Source: Bolinopsis microptera (lineage: Eukaryota > Ctenophora > Tentaculata > Lobata > Bolinopsidae). Taken from it: DNA of 64,000 nucleotides. Position numbers and translations under genes: made by a program. Location of the stretch: NCBI RefSeq assembly GCF_026151205.1, contig NC_087072.1, positions 11,260,169 through 11,324,168 on the forward strand. The letters run 5' to 3'. Of the stretch, positions 48,118 through 58,918 are shown one piece after another (within the stretch, counting starts at the first letter, position 1; each line of letters starts with the position of its first letter). Below the pieces are notes generated by a model that saw nothing but the letters and a program-made list of their open reading frames with translations, made no database searches and was not told the DNA's origin.

Positions 48118-50460
48118 ACGTGATCGAGACAGTTTTTCGCCGATATCTCGTCAGGGAGCATTTTAACCCTATGTCATGGGGGTGTTTAGGAATCAGCGTC
48201 CGAAAATACATTGCATCGCATCGATTGACGTTGGTTTCAACAGTCAACTGTCGGAGGCCTTTTTATAACAATCTCGAAGATCGACTGTAAAGTTACTGGG
48301 CCGCGCTCAGCCTGTCATTCCGCCAAATCTTTATTCGTTAATGTTAATGTTAACGTTTATGTTAATGAACATAATAGCCTGGGGTCCTCAGGTAACTGTA
48401 AAGTGATTTAACACGCTCAAAACAATTAAGGAAAACAACATTTAAATTTTATTGCTATTACAATGGATAATAGTATAAGTATCATGATCACCATAAATAA
48501 AAATTAACATGATATGAACATCCGATAATATAAACTATACAAACAATTCCGGTGACCTAAATGATTTGGGAACGAAAATATGAGAATTTTAACCAAAAAC
48601 CGCCACATTTTGTATAGTTTTCCTAATTAAATTATGTTGACATACGTTGCATGCCACTTTTCGCGCGCGAAGCGCGCGCCGCCGAAGGTATTTGGGGATT
48701 TTTTTCGGCTCTTACTATGTACTAATTCGCTCGCCCAACAATTTCACGTGACTTTGGTTTTTATGGTTTTGCAGCCGTACCACGTACAAAACGGTTTTAC
48801 ATAAACTCTAATCCCAACCGGCAACCCTAACCCTAACCATAATAACCCCGAAGCTATACATACAACCCTAACCCTAACCAAAGCCCTAAACAATCGAATT
48901 CATGTTTTACTAGCCTGTCACTTGTCATACGTTGTATGACCCGCCGCGCATTACCTGTCATACTGAGGACCCCAGGCTATTATGTTCATTAACAATATAG
49001 ATTTGGCGGAATGACAGGCTGAGCGCGGCCAAGTAAGCCGCGCACGAAGTGCGCGGCTCCCCTGTATCGTCGAAGACTATAGTGAAGCGACAGTGGGGGT
49101 CACCACGTGATACAACCTGTCACGTGACCAAAATATTTTTTGCCCATAACTCTCCAGGGAAGCATTTTAACCTTATGTCATGGGGGGGGGGGGGGGTGAT
49201 TCGGAATCAGCGTCCAAAAATACACCGACTCAAATTAATTTTATACCCAAAGGGCCTTATCACAAAAATTTGCTTAAAATTTGGACGAGAGATTTAGTAG
49301 GAGCGGATTTTTTCATTTTTTCATTTTACAAAAATAAAACCCAATATTTGAGAAAATTAAATACAAATATCATTTTAGACTAGCTCGGAGCCTTTAAATA
49401 TTAATCTAAACTTAACTTATAATCCTCTAGAGGGTAATTGTTGTCATACGTTGTATGACCCGCCGCGCACGAGTGCGCGGCTCCCCCTGTATCGTAGAAA
49501 CTCTACACTACAGTGAAACGACGATGGGGTCACGACGTGGTACAAGGTAATATAATAAATTATAATAAATATTGACAGTGTTTTTTATCTTTCACTTGCA
49601 CTAATCCCGAAATTTCACCGCCTTGGCCAATAAAGTAATAACGTTGTAGGTTTACAACTTACCAGGACGCGCGCCGAGTTGGACTCGTCGACAGAACAGA
49701 TATTTTACGAGTATCACCCGTAAATAATAACGAAGCTTGCTCATTTTTAAATGGAACACGTCTCCAAATCTGAAATCATTTAAAGAACAATTCATACTCG
49801 AATAATTGACTTACCTGAGGACCCCAGGCTATTATGTTCATTAACATAAATAAATAAAGATTTGGCGGAATGACAGGCTGAGCGCGGCCCAGTAAGGCCC
49901 AGTAAACTTCGCATCGAAAAATCCAAACTGCAAACGAGTAACATCCGTCAACTAATAGTTATATGTAATAATTGAAAACAAACTTTGCTTGTTTACCTGA
50001 AATTAGAATTTTATACAATTAATGTAAGATTGAAGTCGTGTTTTTACCAATTTCCCTACACCATCCGGTAAATTAATTACCCTCAGCCCTTCGTTGTGCC
50101 TGTGGGCTGCGCGGTCGTATCGTGGCTTTCGCCACGGTATAGCGGGGGCGAAATGAATTACAAATGAGGATCGCGACGCGTGACTTGTAAGTTTATAACC
50201 TACCAGGACGCGCGCCGAGTTGGACTCGTCGACGGTCCTGATTAATATTTGAAGCAAATTTTTTTACGACTACAAGTATCAGTGATACTATCACCCGTTA
50301 AAGAAAGGATTGGAAATTGAACTCGCCGGTACGTCGACGGATGATGCTTGTCTAAATTTTTTCGAAGTAACACGAAAAACTTTTTTTTCGAAGCGAAATG
50401 TTTGTGTTACTGGGCGGCGCTCAGCCTGTGCCTTTTCAATGTCATTCCGCAACCCACAAC
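48118..50460. repeat. Mosaic of dispersed repeat modules
   Basis: Several modules recur here. (a) A ~75-110-bp unit bounded by ttac...gtaa, with ctgaggaccccaggctatta and ggcggaatgacaggctgag cores, occurs at 48288-48398 (plus), 48955-49030 and 49811-49890 (minus) and partly at 50404-50455. (b) Sequence with gcattttaaccctatgtcat and a nearby gaatcagcgtcc occurs at 48118-48215 and 49118-49220. (c) A tcatacgttgtatgacccgc module occurs at 48926 and 49443. (d) An aggacgcgcgccgagttgga module occurs at 49670 and 50205. (e) GC mini-palindromes such as gccgcgcacgaagtgcgcgg occur near 48661, 49037 and 49462. A 15-bp G run is at 49182. No gene is supported. Confidence 0.75.
48810..48893 (-). repeat. Interstitial telomere-like (TTAGGG-type) repeats
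   Basis: Short runs of ccctaaccctaacc occur at about 48828 and 48865, with degenerate neighbours (tctaatcccaaccggc, aaagccctaaac) and a further aaccctaacccctaac at 48067. On the minus strand these read ttaggg. Two to three perfect units per run are too few for a telomere. Confidence 0.55.
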
Positions 50461-50804
50461 CGTTTATCATTTACGAACGAATAAAAAACAACGTCAATAT
50501 TTTACATGTCACAGTTAGCTGGCAGTACGGCCCAGTTAATAAATTGTGCATCGCGCCGATCAAGAAAAAAACATTATTTGATGCGCTGATCAGTCTTCTA
50601 AGACTAATAATATAAAACATCGTTTCTTTTGTCCGTAATTGCCTGTACTGCGTGAAAATTACAAAATAATTACAGCACATTTACAAAATAAGAATAATAA
50701 AAAAGGAAACGTGTTTTCTCGTTTATAATTCATAATTATTTTTAGAATAACGCTTTATTGTTAATGCAATCATAGTGGTCAGCTAGTGACATGGCTATGA
50801 CGCC

Positions 50805-52871
50805 TTTTTCTTACATGGTTATGACATGGTTATGACATGGTTATGACATGGTTATGACATGGTTATGACATGGTTATGACATGGTTATTGGCTATGACAT
50901 GGTTACAACCAAAACTCCTTCAGACCAATTTTGAACCATTATGAGCACTTTCAGGATACAATTCATTTCCGTTCATTTCCGTTCATTTTATGAACCTGGG
51001 TCATTTTGTGCGACTTTCGAAGCCTAGTTTATGACACTATCTATCATAGAAATCCGAATTGGGGGTTCCCAGCCCTTACGTAATAAGTCTCAAATTTAAA
51101 TAACACACATGCGCCACCTATTGATTTACATGATAAACCTGCTAGCGCATGTGTGTCAAAAACAAAAGTGACAGACATGCGCTACCAGGTTTATCATGTA
51201 AATCAATAGGTGGCGCATGTGTGTCATTTAAATTTGAGACTTATTACGTAAGGGCTGGGAACCCCCAATTCGGTTTTATATGATAGATATTGTCATAAGC
51301 TAGGCCTAGGGGTCATCGAAAGTCGCAAAAAATGACCCAGGTTCATAGAATGAACGGAAATGAACGGAAATGAACGGAAATGAATTGTATCCCAAAATTG
51401 CTCATAATGGTTCAAAATTGATCTGAAGAGTTTGGTTGGCCCTAGGACCACCCTATGACATGGTTATGACATGGTTATGACATGGTTATGACATGGTTAT
51501 GACATGGTTATGACATGGTTATGACATGGTCATGACATGGTTATGACATGGTGATGACATGGTTATTGGTTATGACATGGTTACAACCAAAACTCCTTCA
51601 GACAAATTTTGAACCATTATGAGCACTTTCAGGATACAATTCATTTCCGTTCATTTCCGTTCATTCTATGAACCTGGGTCATTTTGTGCGACTTTCGATG
51701 ACCTCTAGGCCTAGCTTTCGATGACCTCTAGGCCTAGCTTATGACAATATCTATCATAGAAAACCGAATTGAGGGTTCCCAGCCCTTACGTAATAAGTCA
51801 TAACCATGTCATAACCATGTCATAACCATGTCATAACAATGTCATAACCATGTCATAACCATGTCATAGGGTGGTCCTAGGGCCAACCAAACTCTTCAGA
51901 CCAATTTTGAACCATTATGAACAATTTTGGGATACAATTCATTTCCGTTCATTTCCGTTCATTTCCGTTCATTCTATGAACCTGGGTCATTTTGTGCGAC
52001 TTTCGATGATCTCTAGGCCTAGCTCATGACACTATCTATCATATAAAACCGAATTGGGGGTTCCCAGCCCTTACGTAATAAGTCTCAAATTGAAATGACA
52101 CACATGCGCCACCTATTGATTTACATTATAAACCTGGTAGCGCATGTCTGTCACTTTTGTTTTTGACACACATGCGCTAGCAGGTTTATCATGTAAATCA
52201 ATATGTGGCGCATGTGTGTCATTTAAATTTGAGACTTATTACGTAAGGGCTGGGAACCCCCAATTCGGTTTTCTATGATAGATAGTGTCATAAGCTAGGC
52301 CTAGAGGTCATCGAAAGTCGCACAAAATGACCCAGGTTCATAGAATGAACGGAAATGAACGGAAATGAATTGTATCATGAAAGTGCTCATAATGGTTCAA
52401 AATTGGACTGAAGGAGTTTTGGTTGTAACCATGTCATAACCAATAACCATGTCATCACCATGTCATAACCATGTCATAACCATGTCATAACCATGTCATA
52501 ACCATATCATAACCATGTCATAACCATGTCATAACCATGTCATAACCATGTCATAGGGTGGTCCTAGGGCCAACCAAACTCTTCAGACCAATTTTGAACC
52601 ATTATGAACAATTTTGGGATACAATTCATTTCCGTTCATTTCCGTTCATTTCCGTTCATTCTATGAACCTGGGTCATTTTGTGCGACTTTCGATGATCTC
52701 TAGGCCTAGCTCATGACACTATCTATCATATAAAACCGAATTGGGGGTTCCCAGCCCTTACGTAATAAGTCTCAAATTGAAATGACACACATGCGCCACC
52801 TATTGATTTACATTATAAACCTGGTAGCGCATGTCTGTCACTTTTGTTTTTGACACACATGCGCTAGCAGG
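50805..52871. mobile_element. Cluster of foldback (FB-like) elements with 11-bp arrays
   Basis: Long inverted repeats, about 240 bp per arm, surround centres near 51150 and 52160. The arms share ttgaaccattatgagcac, two to three atttccgttc units, acctgggtcatttt, and cccagcccttacgtaataag. The outer ends run into tandem arrays of an 11-bp unit (tgacatggtta, or its complement) at 50811-50890, 51455-51560, 51798-51869 and 52430-52556. A third left arm is truncated at 52871. There is no reading frame. Inverted repeats ending in short tandem repeats are the hallmark of foldback transposons such as Drosophila FB and Galileo; the assignment here is by structure only. Confidence 0.7.
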
Positions 52872-53753
52872 TTAATTGACGATGTCAATTCATGGCAGCT
52901 CGGCGCGGCACAGTAGCGCATCTCGCCGATCTAGCCAGGAATTGAGGAATTCCAGCAAGATACGCGCCAAAAGACGCGCAGTTGCGGAGTGATGTCAACG
53001 ATTACTTTACACACTGATATCATTATAATTTGGCGTGACACACGTGTAACAGTAGAAATTACTAAGCAAGCAGTATACTTTTACAGGATTGACTTCGTGC
53101 ACACTTTCAAGACGCTAATCACATTCGACTAAAAGAACTTGTAATAGATTCATGATACTTTTGAAATAGACCATTGATAACAGTTTTTTAATCAAAAGAT
53201 GTACACATGAGATAGCGGACATTAACCTTACACAAGTTAGTGCAATACATCAAGTTTTACCTAAATAAATTGAAATTTCTATGAGCATACCCGGGCCCAA
53301 AATAAATATATGCTTTGACGTTTAAATGGCGTTCGAACTTGTGTGGATAATAAAATATAAAATGATACAGATAAACTTTTAACAATCTAAAGATTAATAT
53401 AGTCGATTTAATCGTTGACGAATTAGCCGAATACTCTAGAAATCGTGAGGATTAAATGAGGAGCTGTGCATGATCAATACAGCGAAGTTTCGGGCGAAGA
53501 AAGTGTGGCATAACACCTTAACCGTCGCTGGCCTTAGTACTTGATCCTTCAAAATTGTTACTGGTATTTGGTAGCATCATAGCAAACAATAATCACTCTA
53601 TAAAGACTGAAGCTTATGTAAGTTGGGAGACTGAGGGCTATAATTTGAAGTTCGAGTGGAACTAACGTCATTCAGCATTTTTGGGTGAAGCAGTCTGTTA
53701 ATTAGAATTAGAAGAGGAATGTATCCGATGATAAATCTTGCACGATTTTTTTA
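52872..53753. other. Intergenic sequence, no gene seen
   Basis: About 880 bp following the truncated foldback arm. A cggcgcggcacagtagcgca fragment at 52901 resembles the GC-rich edge of the 48-50 kb modules. Nothing else is recognisable. Confidence 0.45.
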
Positions 53754-53927
53754 TTAGTAGAATTGCTCGAAGTAGGACCGTAATACGAATATAGTTGTTT
53801 CTGTTGCTGGTCCAAGATGATTCTTATAGATTTGATTCAGCTCAGCAGTACAGCCAATGTCTTCAAATAAAGATAGTCCCAGTGCTGCAGTCTCAGATGT
53901 TCTCGTCCAGCCTCGAAGAGGATCAAC
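53754..53927 (-). CDS. Terminal exon of an unrecognised minus-strand gene
   Basis: A minus-strand acceptor ctcttcag is followed in phase 0 by 57 codons beginning VDPLRGWTRTSETAALG and ending YFEQFY, then TAA within taataaaaaaatc, which also supplies AATAAA. A candidate upstream exon with a signature DYRRHIDYAIQCYLHY lies at about 54278-54211, and another at 54449-54400, but I could not join them with consistent phase. No family is recognised. The coding look rests on the composition and the acceptor, so this is tentative. Confidence 0.4.
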   Translation of the reverse strand, partial: VDPLRGWTRTSETAALGLSLFEDIGCTAELNQIYKNHLGPATETTIFVLRSYFEQFY

Positions 53928-54299
53928 CTGAAGAGATACGTGTATATTAGGAATAAGGATAAACACAGTACAGAGTTAAACAACAATTTTAAATTATCGA
54001 TATGAGTCAGACCTAAATTCCCTGAACGTTTCGTAAAACTCCATCAATAACAGTAGGAGTGGCCCCTCAGAACTCACAATTAAGTTGAATGTTTTATCTA
54101 TATCTGTTTGTTTTTAGCCAGCTGAAGTTGGTTTGCAAATTCCTTCTGAACAAAAATTTTGTATCACTTTCATGTTTAAATAATCCCCCTCCAATCCAGG
54201 TTGATTCAACGTAATGCAAGTAGCATTGTATAGCGTAGTCGATGTGGCGACGATAGTCTACCAGCAGGCAGCAGCTCCCTGTACATACAGACAAGTACT

Positions 54300-55230
54300 A
54301 AGTAGTTTTTAGATTATTAATATTTGTTAAATTATCATATATTTAGAAAGATGCAGGAATGATATAACAAGAGATATAAACAAGAGTACATGTACAGACC
54401 ATGACCACTCGAATGATTGAGGAGACATAATGAAGTACAAGTAAGTAAACTGCAGGCATAAATATGTCGTATATTAAACACTTCTAACAGTATTTAATAA
54501 TAATATAGACTACTCAGTAGCAATGATCCGTATTTTAATTTTTGTAATTATTTATAATTTAAATGAAACACTTCTACACAGCAAAAATGATTAGTTGATT
54601 CCGTTCAAGAATAATTACTCATAACTTTCTATATCGTTGTATAATTGATATGGCCACACCTTCCAAGCACTTCCCAGTTCCATTCCAGAAGATAATAATA
54701 ATGAATAAATGTAAAAGATTTGTATCGTTGATAGCCTATTTTAGTACACAGATCACATTAAGGGTGTGTGTAACAAAGGCCAAGGGGCTTAGACGCTATT
54801 TTATTTATAGAGTTGTGTGCGACGTGGTGTCTCGGTAGTTTATGTTGAATATCACGAGCGCGCCACGTGATTTCACAAGGTAAGGTCATATCGCGTTATT
54901 ACAAATTACCGTGTGAAACAATTTGAAGTCATCGGTGAATTCCGCTCACTATATAACAAGCTAGTTTCTATTTTGTTGATCTAAAGTTTACCGTGCACGG
55001 ATTTAAATTTTTGTTGTCAGTCCTACATTACTTGTAATTAAGCATCGTGTGTCTGCTTATATTACATCTATAGGGAATCCTATTCACGACCCCTAGCCTC
55101 TGCTGTTATACACTAGTTTCGAGCAGTTAATTTATTTTATTTATTTAATTTCTACATTCATGTTTATTAAAATCGTTCATCGCCTTTAAGTTAATATATA
55201 TTATTAATCTCATAAAATAAATAATTACAG
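54300..55230. other. Intergenic sequence before the membrane-protein gene
   Basis: About 900 bp with no supported gene apart from the weak minus-strand exon candidate near 54400-54449. The acceptor-like attacag at 55224-55230 lies 3 bp before the next start codon, so the downstream gene may have an untranslated leader exon here or receive a trans-spliced leader; neither is visible. Confidence 0.4.
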
Positions 55231-55233
55231 GAT

Positions 55234-58200
55234 ATGATGCAAATATTTTTTATGATCATTGTGGGACCATGTTCCGGTTTAGTGACGGATAACTGCACTA
55301 GGTGCGTTACCGTCACTAACCGGGGCATGGACCCAGCAATGTTCAAGAACTTTCAGAACATTATTGAGAGTAAGTAATGATTATTGTTTATTCATCTAAT
55401 CTGAGATTCGCTTATACAGACCTAAACACATTAGAAGATACTGACTGATATTATGAATAGACGGTTGTGCTTTAGCCGCCACGTTCAATTATTAAATTGT
55501 AAATTATATTTATAGATGATGATTCTGGTGGGGAGGTAAAGCATATTGTTTAACCCTTTTTTAGGGTTTATTTAGAGTCTAAATGAAATAAAATAGACAA
55601 TCCAATAATGGGTACTAATTAATAATCTTCTGCTACGTGTCAAAAAGTTTGCTCCAGCCAGCCCCACCAGATTCAGCATCAATAAATATATCAACAGTAT
55701 ATAAATATCATTTGATTAACCATACAATGATTTTCAGGGTGTTACAATGTGGCAGGAAGAGGAACATCAGGAACTGAAAAACTGTAAGTAATACTACAAT
55801 AACAAACATTCTTGTTCAAATGTGTTTTCTCTTGAATATCTTAAAAAATCCATAACATAGAACGGACTTGAAGTATCGATTTGTTTGCAGAACAAAGAAT
55901 GGATACGACTTAAATCGTCAGACAACATGTCCCATGGAGGAACCAACACCAACACCAACGCCTGAACATGGTAAATATTGTACTATACATCATGCGAGAA
56001 GATAAACTGGGCCAAAAGAAACTGTCAACACGCAATAATTTCTTAATTCACGTTAATCAATTCCAAATTGCAAAGATTAACAATACGGGGGAAATTCGGC
56101 TTGATTACAGTTGGTTCTGCTCGACGCTCCCTCTTTCTCATTTAAAATAAAATGAGAACAATATAAGTTGGGTTATATCCGGTCCAACCAATCGATGAAT
56201 CAGTGTTGCTTTTAAATATCTTAGTATCTTATATCAGTTCTCAATATGTAGTTTGTTCCAGAAGCTAGGTACTTATAATACGACCTAGTATTTAAGTTTA
56301 ATTTACTCTAAAAAGGTGACTTAACGGAAGACTAGTGATTATTGTCACTTTTGAATGTACCAGAACGTTTGCCAATACTCATCTACTCCGATTTCAATTC
56401 GTCAGTATGCTCATCAGAAACAGCCTCAAAATCGGACATATAATTTTGAATAAAAACCATGAACCTGTTATTATATAATATATATATATTATAATATATA
56501 ATATATATTATATTATATATGTATGTAATAAATATAGAACTATAATACAAATAGAAACGACCAGTTGAGTCCGTTCGAACTATAAATCTATAATATATAT
56601 TTATTTATAATAAATAGTTGTTGCTTGGTTTCCCAAATAGAGTGCTCGACTGCAGTTATAAGCAGGAGCATTATAATTCGAACAATTGAAACAAATCAAA
56701 TTGGAGGGCAAACGATTCGCTTTGTGATATGTATAAAACAATACCAATCATCAGTGCCCTGATTTCAATTGTTCGAATTATATTGAATTTATATATATAT
56801 ACATGGGGGGCATTATCCATAAGTATAAGCACCTTCTCAACCTTGATCCGGCCCTGAAGAAGCTGGTACGTGCGGACAGTGTATTCGTGAGTCATCGAAA
56901 GAATCAAACTATCGGTGGCATGCTTGTACACAATAAGTACCGTGCCAGTGGAACTTTAAACTGTGATAATGAGAGAGAAACAACTGCAAGCCAGATCCAG
57001 GAACCAGACTCCGAAAGTCTAAGGGCGGTTCCCGGGGCTGTCGACCCAGGGTGCCATGCTTGTGGTAAATGTTATGTTTGTAAGCAAAATTTCCTGTCCC
57101 CCTGTTCCAATTTTAGTAGTCACCATTCTAAACAAGTTTTCCCTATAACTAAGTATATATCTTGTCAGAGTTATAACCTCATTTATTTAATGGAGTGTAA
57201 GACTTGTAAACAGTCGTATGTCGGTTATACTACCTCAAATCTCCCTAAGAGATTCTCTAACCATAAGAGTCACATAAAGAAAGGTATAAGAAGTTGTAAA
57301 TTAGTTAACCATTTTTTAGATATTGATCATGATTTAGATTTTAGTACCATAGCCTGCTATAATTCCTCACTTAGTAAGCACCTTTCTGTCATTATAGTAG
57401 ACGCTTTAGTATTTGAGCCTAATATTAGTAAAGCAGACAAAGAAAAGGCTATGGAAGCTAGAGAGGGGTTCTACCAGACCCAATTGAAAACCCTTGAACG
57501 GTTTGGGGGTATGAACACCCTTGATAGTAACCATCTACTTTTTAAATCTGCCGGAGCTTAGTTTTAGTTTTAGTATATTTTGTAGATTTTATTTAGTTAT
57601 ACCATTATTCCAGAGACGTGCATATTACATTTTTTACTTAAGTATAAATTTTACAGGTTTTCGTTGTGATTTTAAGTGATTTTCCGAGAATCAGTTATCA
57701 GTATTTAGATAAGAGATAAGATAAGAGTACATTTTTAACGGCTTTCAGTTTCTTTTTTAAATTTCAGTTCATCAGATTTTCCCACTGCTTTTAGTTTGTA
57801 TTTATTCTCAATTGTATATGATTCGTATTTGTTGTAGTTACTTTAATGATATAATTTCTCAGAATTGATGTAAATAAACGATGCAAAGACTTTCGAAGAT
57901 CTAATCACAACCGCTTTCTTTTATTGTGTAGAAGTCCAGCCATGAAATATATATATATATATAATAGATTGAACTGCGTTGACTCCTGCCATTAACTCAT
58001 TTTAAGAACTTTACATGATGACACTATTAATTTGTTATCGGGCTATTTAAGTTTTAACAATTCTGGAAATTAGCCTCAAAAATGATTTTTACCGTATAAT
58101 CTATCTATACAGCCAGCGAAGAAAAGAATGGCTGGGAGGACAAAATAATAGGAGTAATCGGTGGGTTGGCTGCGCTCAGTTTTGGGATTCTGTTTGTCTA

Positions 58201-58918
58201 TGTAAGTTTTAAATTCTTGTATACACATCTTATTTAAGTATAAAGTATAATATTTGCCTATTTGTAATTTGAAATCACTATCTACTGAATAGCTTTTAAA
58301 CCTAATAACACTTAATATTTTACAGTGCTGTTTTGGACAGTTGAAAGAGGCAGCAAAGTGTTTCTGGGACCACCTAAAGGTATTAAAGTGACCAAATGTA
58401 CTTGTAAGGGAGCGTTCACATATTATGACGTCAGTAAAATTTCGGCCGATTTAACTTCTTATCTCCCGTCAGGGGAGATAGGAAGTAAAATCGGGGAGTC
58501 CCCTGTCGGCAACTGTCAGCATTGAGCGATCCCCCACCCCCTTACCTAATACATACCCCTCCCGTCAGTAAGCGAGGGGTATAGTAATGCTGATTGCTGA
58601 CGAAGTGTACGCAGGGAAAATCAGTGTACATGACTGGTCAACAGAGTTCACTTCACCAAAGTACTAATATGAAGGAAATTAGCGAAGTTTTATTGCTAAT
58701 AAAATAGATTTGAAACAACAATTTTTGCGGCGTCGAGGATCGTCAGCATTTCCAAACCCCTCTCCCCCTCAGCTGCTAACGTCATATGTAAACGCTCCCT
58801 AATCTCTTAGACCATAATCTTTTAGCACTATACTATTAATGTCATACTCTTACGGTACACATTTTTACATTTTCAGAAACGACCAAGACCAGTTGCACCG
58901 ATTGAAGAGGATTTATAA
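55234..58918 (+). CDS. Small single-pass (type I) membrane protein, six exons, unrecognised
   Basis: Exons 55234-55369, 55738-55783, 55891-55970, 58113-58201, 58326-58379 and 58877-58918 join without any phase conflict into 148 residues. The product starts with a signal peptide MMQIFFMIIVGPCSG. A short ectodomain follows with a CTRC pair, one Cys in RCYN and one in TCPMEE, then a threonine-proline stalk EPTPTPTPEH. The single membrane helix is IIGVIGGLAALSFGILFVY. The cytoplasmic tail starts with CCFGQLKEAAKCFWDHLK, likely palmitoylated, and ends PVAPIEEDL. I know no family with this layout; it could be a small adhesion or receptor subunit. A Penelope-like remnant occupies intron 3 and a MITE occupies intron 5. 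Confidence 0.75.
56671..57965 (+). mobile_element. 5'-truncated Penelope-like element
   Basis: It carries the end of a Penelope-type polyprotein (CDS 56803-57561) and about 380 bp of 3' sequence. TA-dinucleotide microsatellites lie on both sides (56480-56520 and 57945-57963). A short inverted repeat with the core ttcaattgttcgaattat lies upstream (56673-56691 and 56763-56780). The reverse transcriptase part is missing. It lies in intron 3 of the membrane-protein gene on the same strand. Confidence 0.75.
56803..57561 (+). CDS. Penelope-like element GIY-YIG endonuclease fragment
   Basis: 252 codons, open from ATG 56803 to TAG. The N-terminal part HKYKHLLNLDPALKKL and SVFVSHRKNQTIGGMLVHN matches the linker that follows the reverse transcriptase in Penelope-like proteins. 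CGKCYVC and further Cys pairs follow. The endonuclease core is YLMECKTCKQSYVGYTTSNL with KRFSNHKSHI, a GIY-YIG nuclease in which the second motif reads YVG. In the family this nicks the target DNA. The frame is clean but lacks the reverse transcriptase, so it cannot move by itself. Confidence 0.85.
   Translation: MGGIIHKYKHLLNLDPALKKLVRADSVFVSHRKNQTIGGMLVHNKYRASGTLNCDNERETTASQIQEPDSESLRAVPGAVDPGCHACGKCYVCKQNFLSPCSNFSSHHSKQVFPITKYISCQSYNLIYLMECKTCKQSYVGYTTSNLPKRFSNHKSHIKKGIRSCKLVNHFLDIDHDLDFSTIACYNSSLSKHLSVIIVDALVFEPNISKADKEKAMEAREGFYQTQLKTLERFGGMNTLDSNHLLFKSAGA
58407..58800. mobile_element. MITE, ~394 bp, AGGGAGCGTT terminal inverted repeats
   Basis: It begins agggagcgttcacatattat and ends with the reverse complement of agggagcgtttacatatgac, an inverted repeat of about 26 bp with a 2-bp indel. 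It is non-coding, with an internal short inverted pair around cttcttatctcccgtc and gggagataggaag. No convincing target-site duplication is visible, so the superfamily is open. It lies in intron 5 of the membrane-protein gene. Confidence 0.65.

Noticed and set aside
55512-55531. 20-nt candidate exon between exons 1 and 2 of the small membrane-protein gene
   Set aside because: Including it shifts the frame and creates a stop in the following exons; skipping it gives a clean chain.
57176-57300. A homing endonuclease or DNA-repair nuclease gene at the GIY-YIG motif
   Set aside because: The surrounding linker and Cys motifs match Penelope-like retroelements, not UvrC, SLX1 or homing endonucleases.
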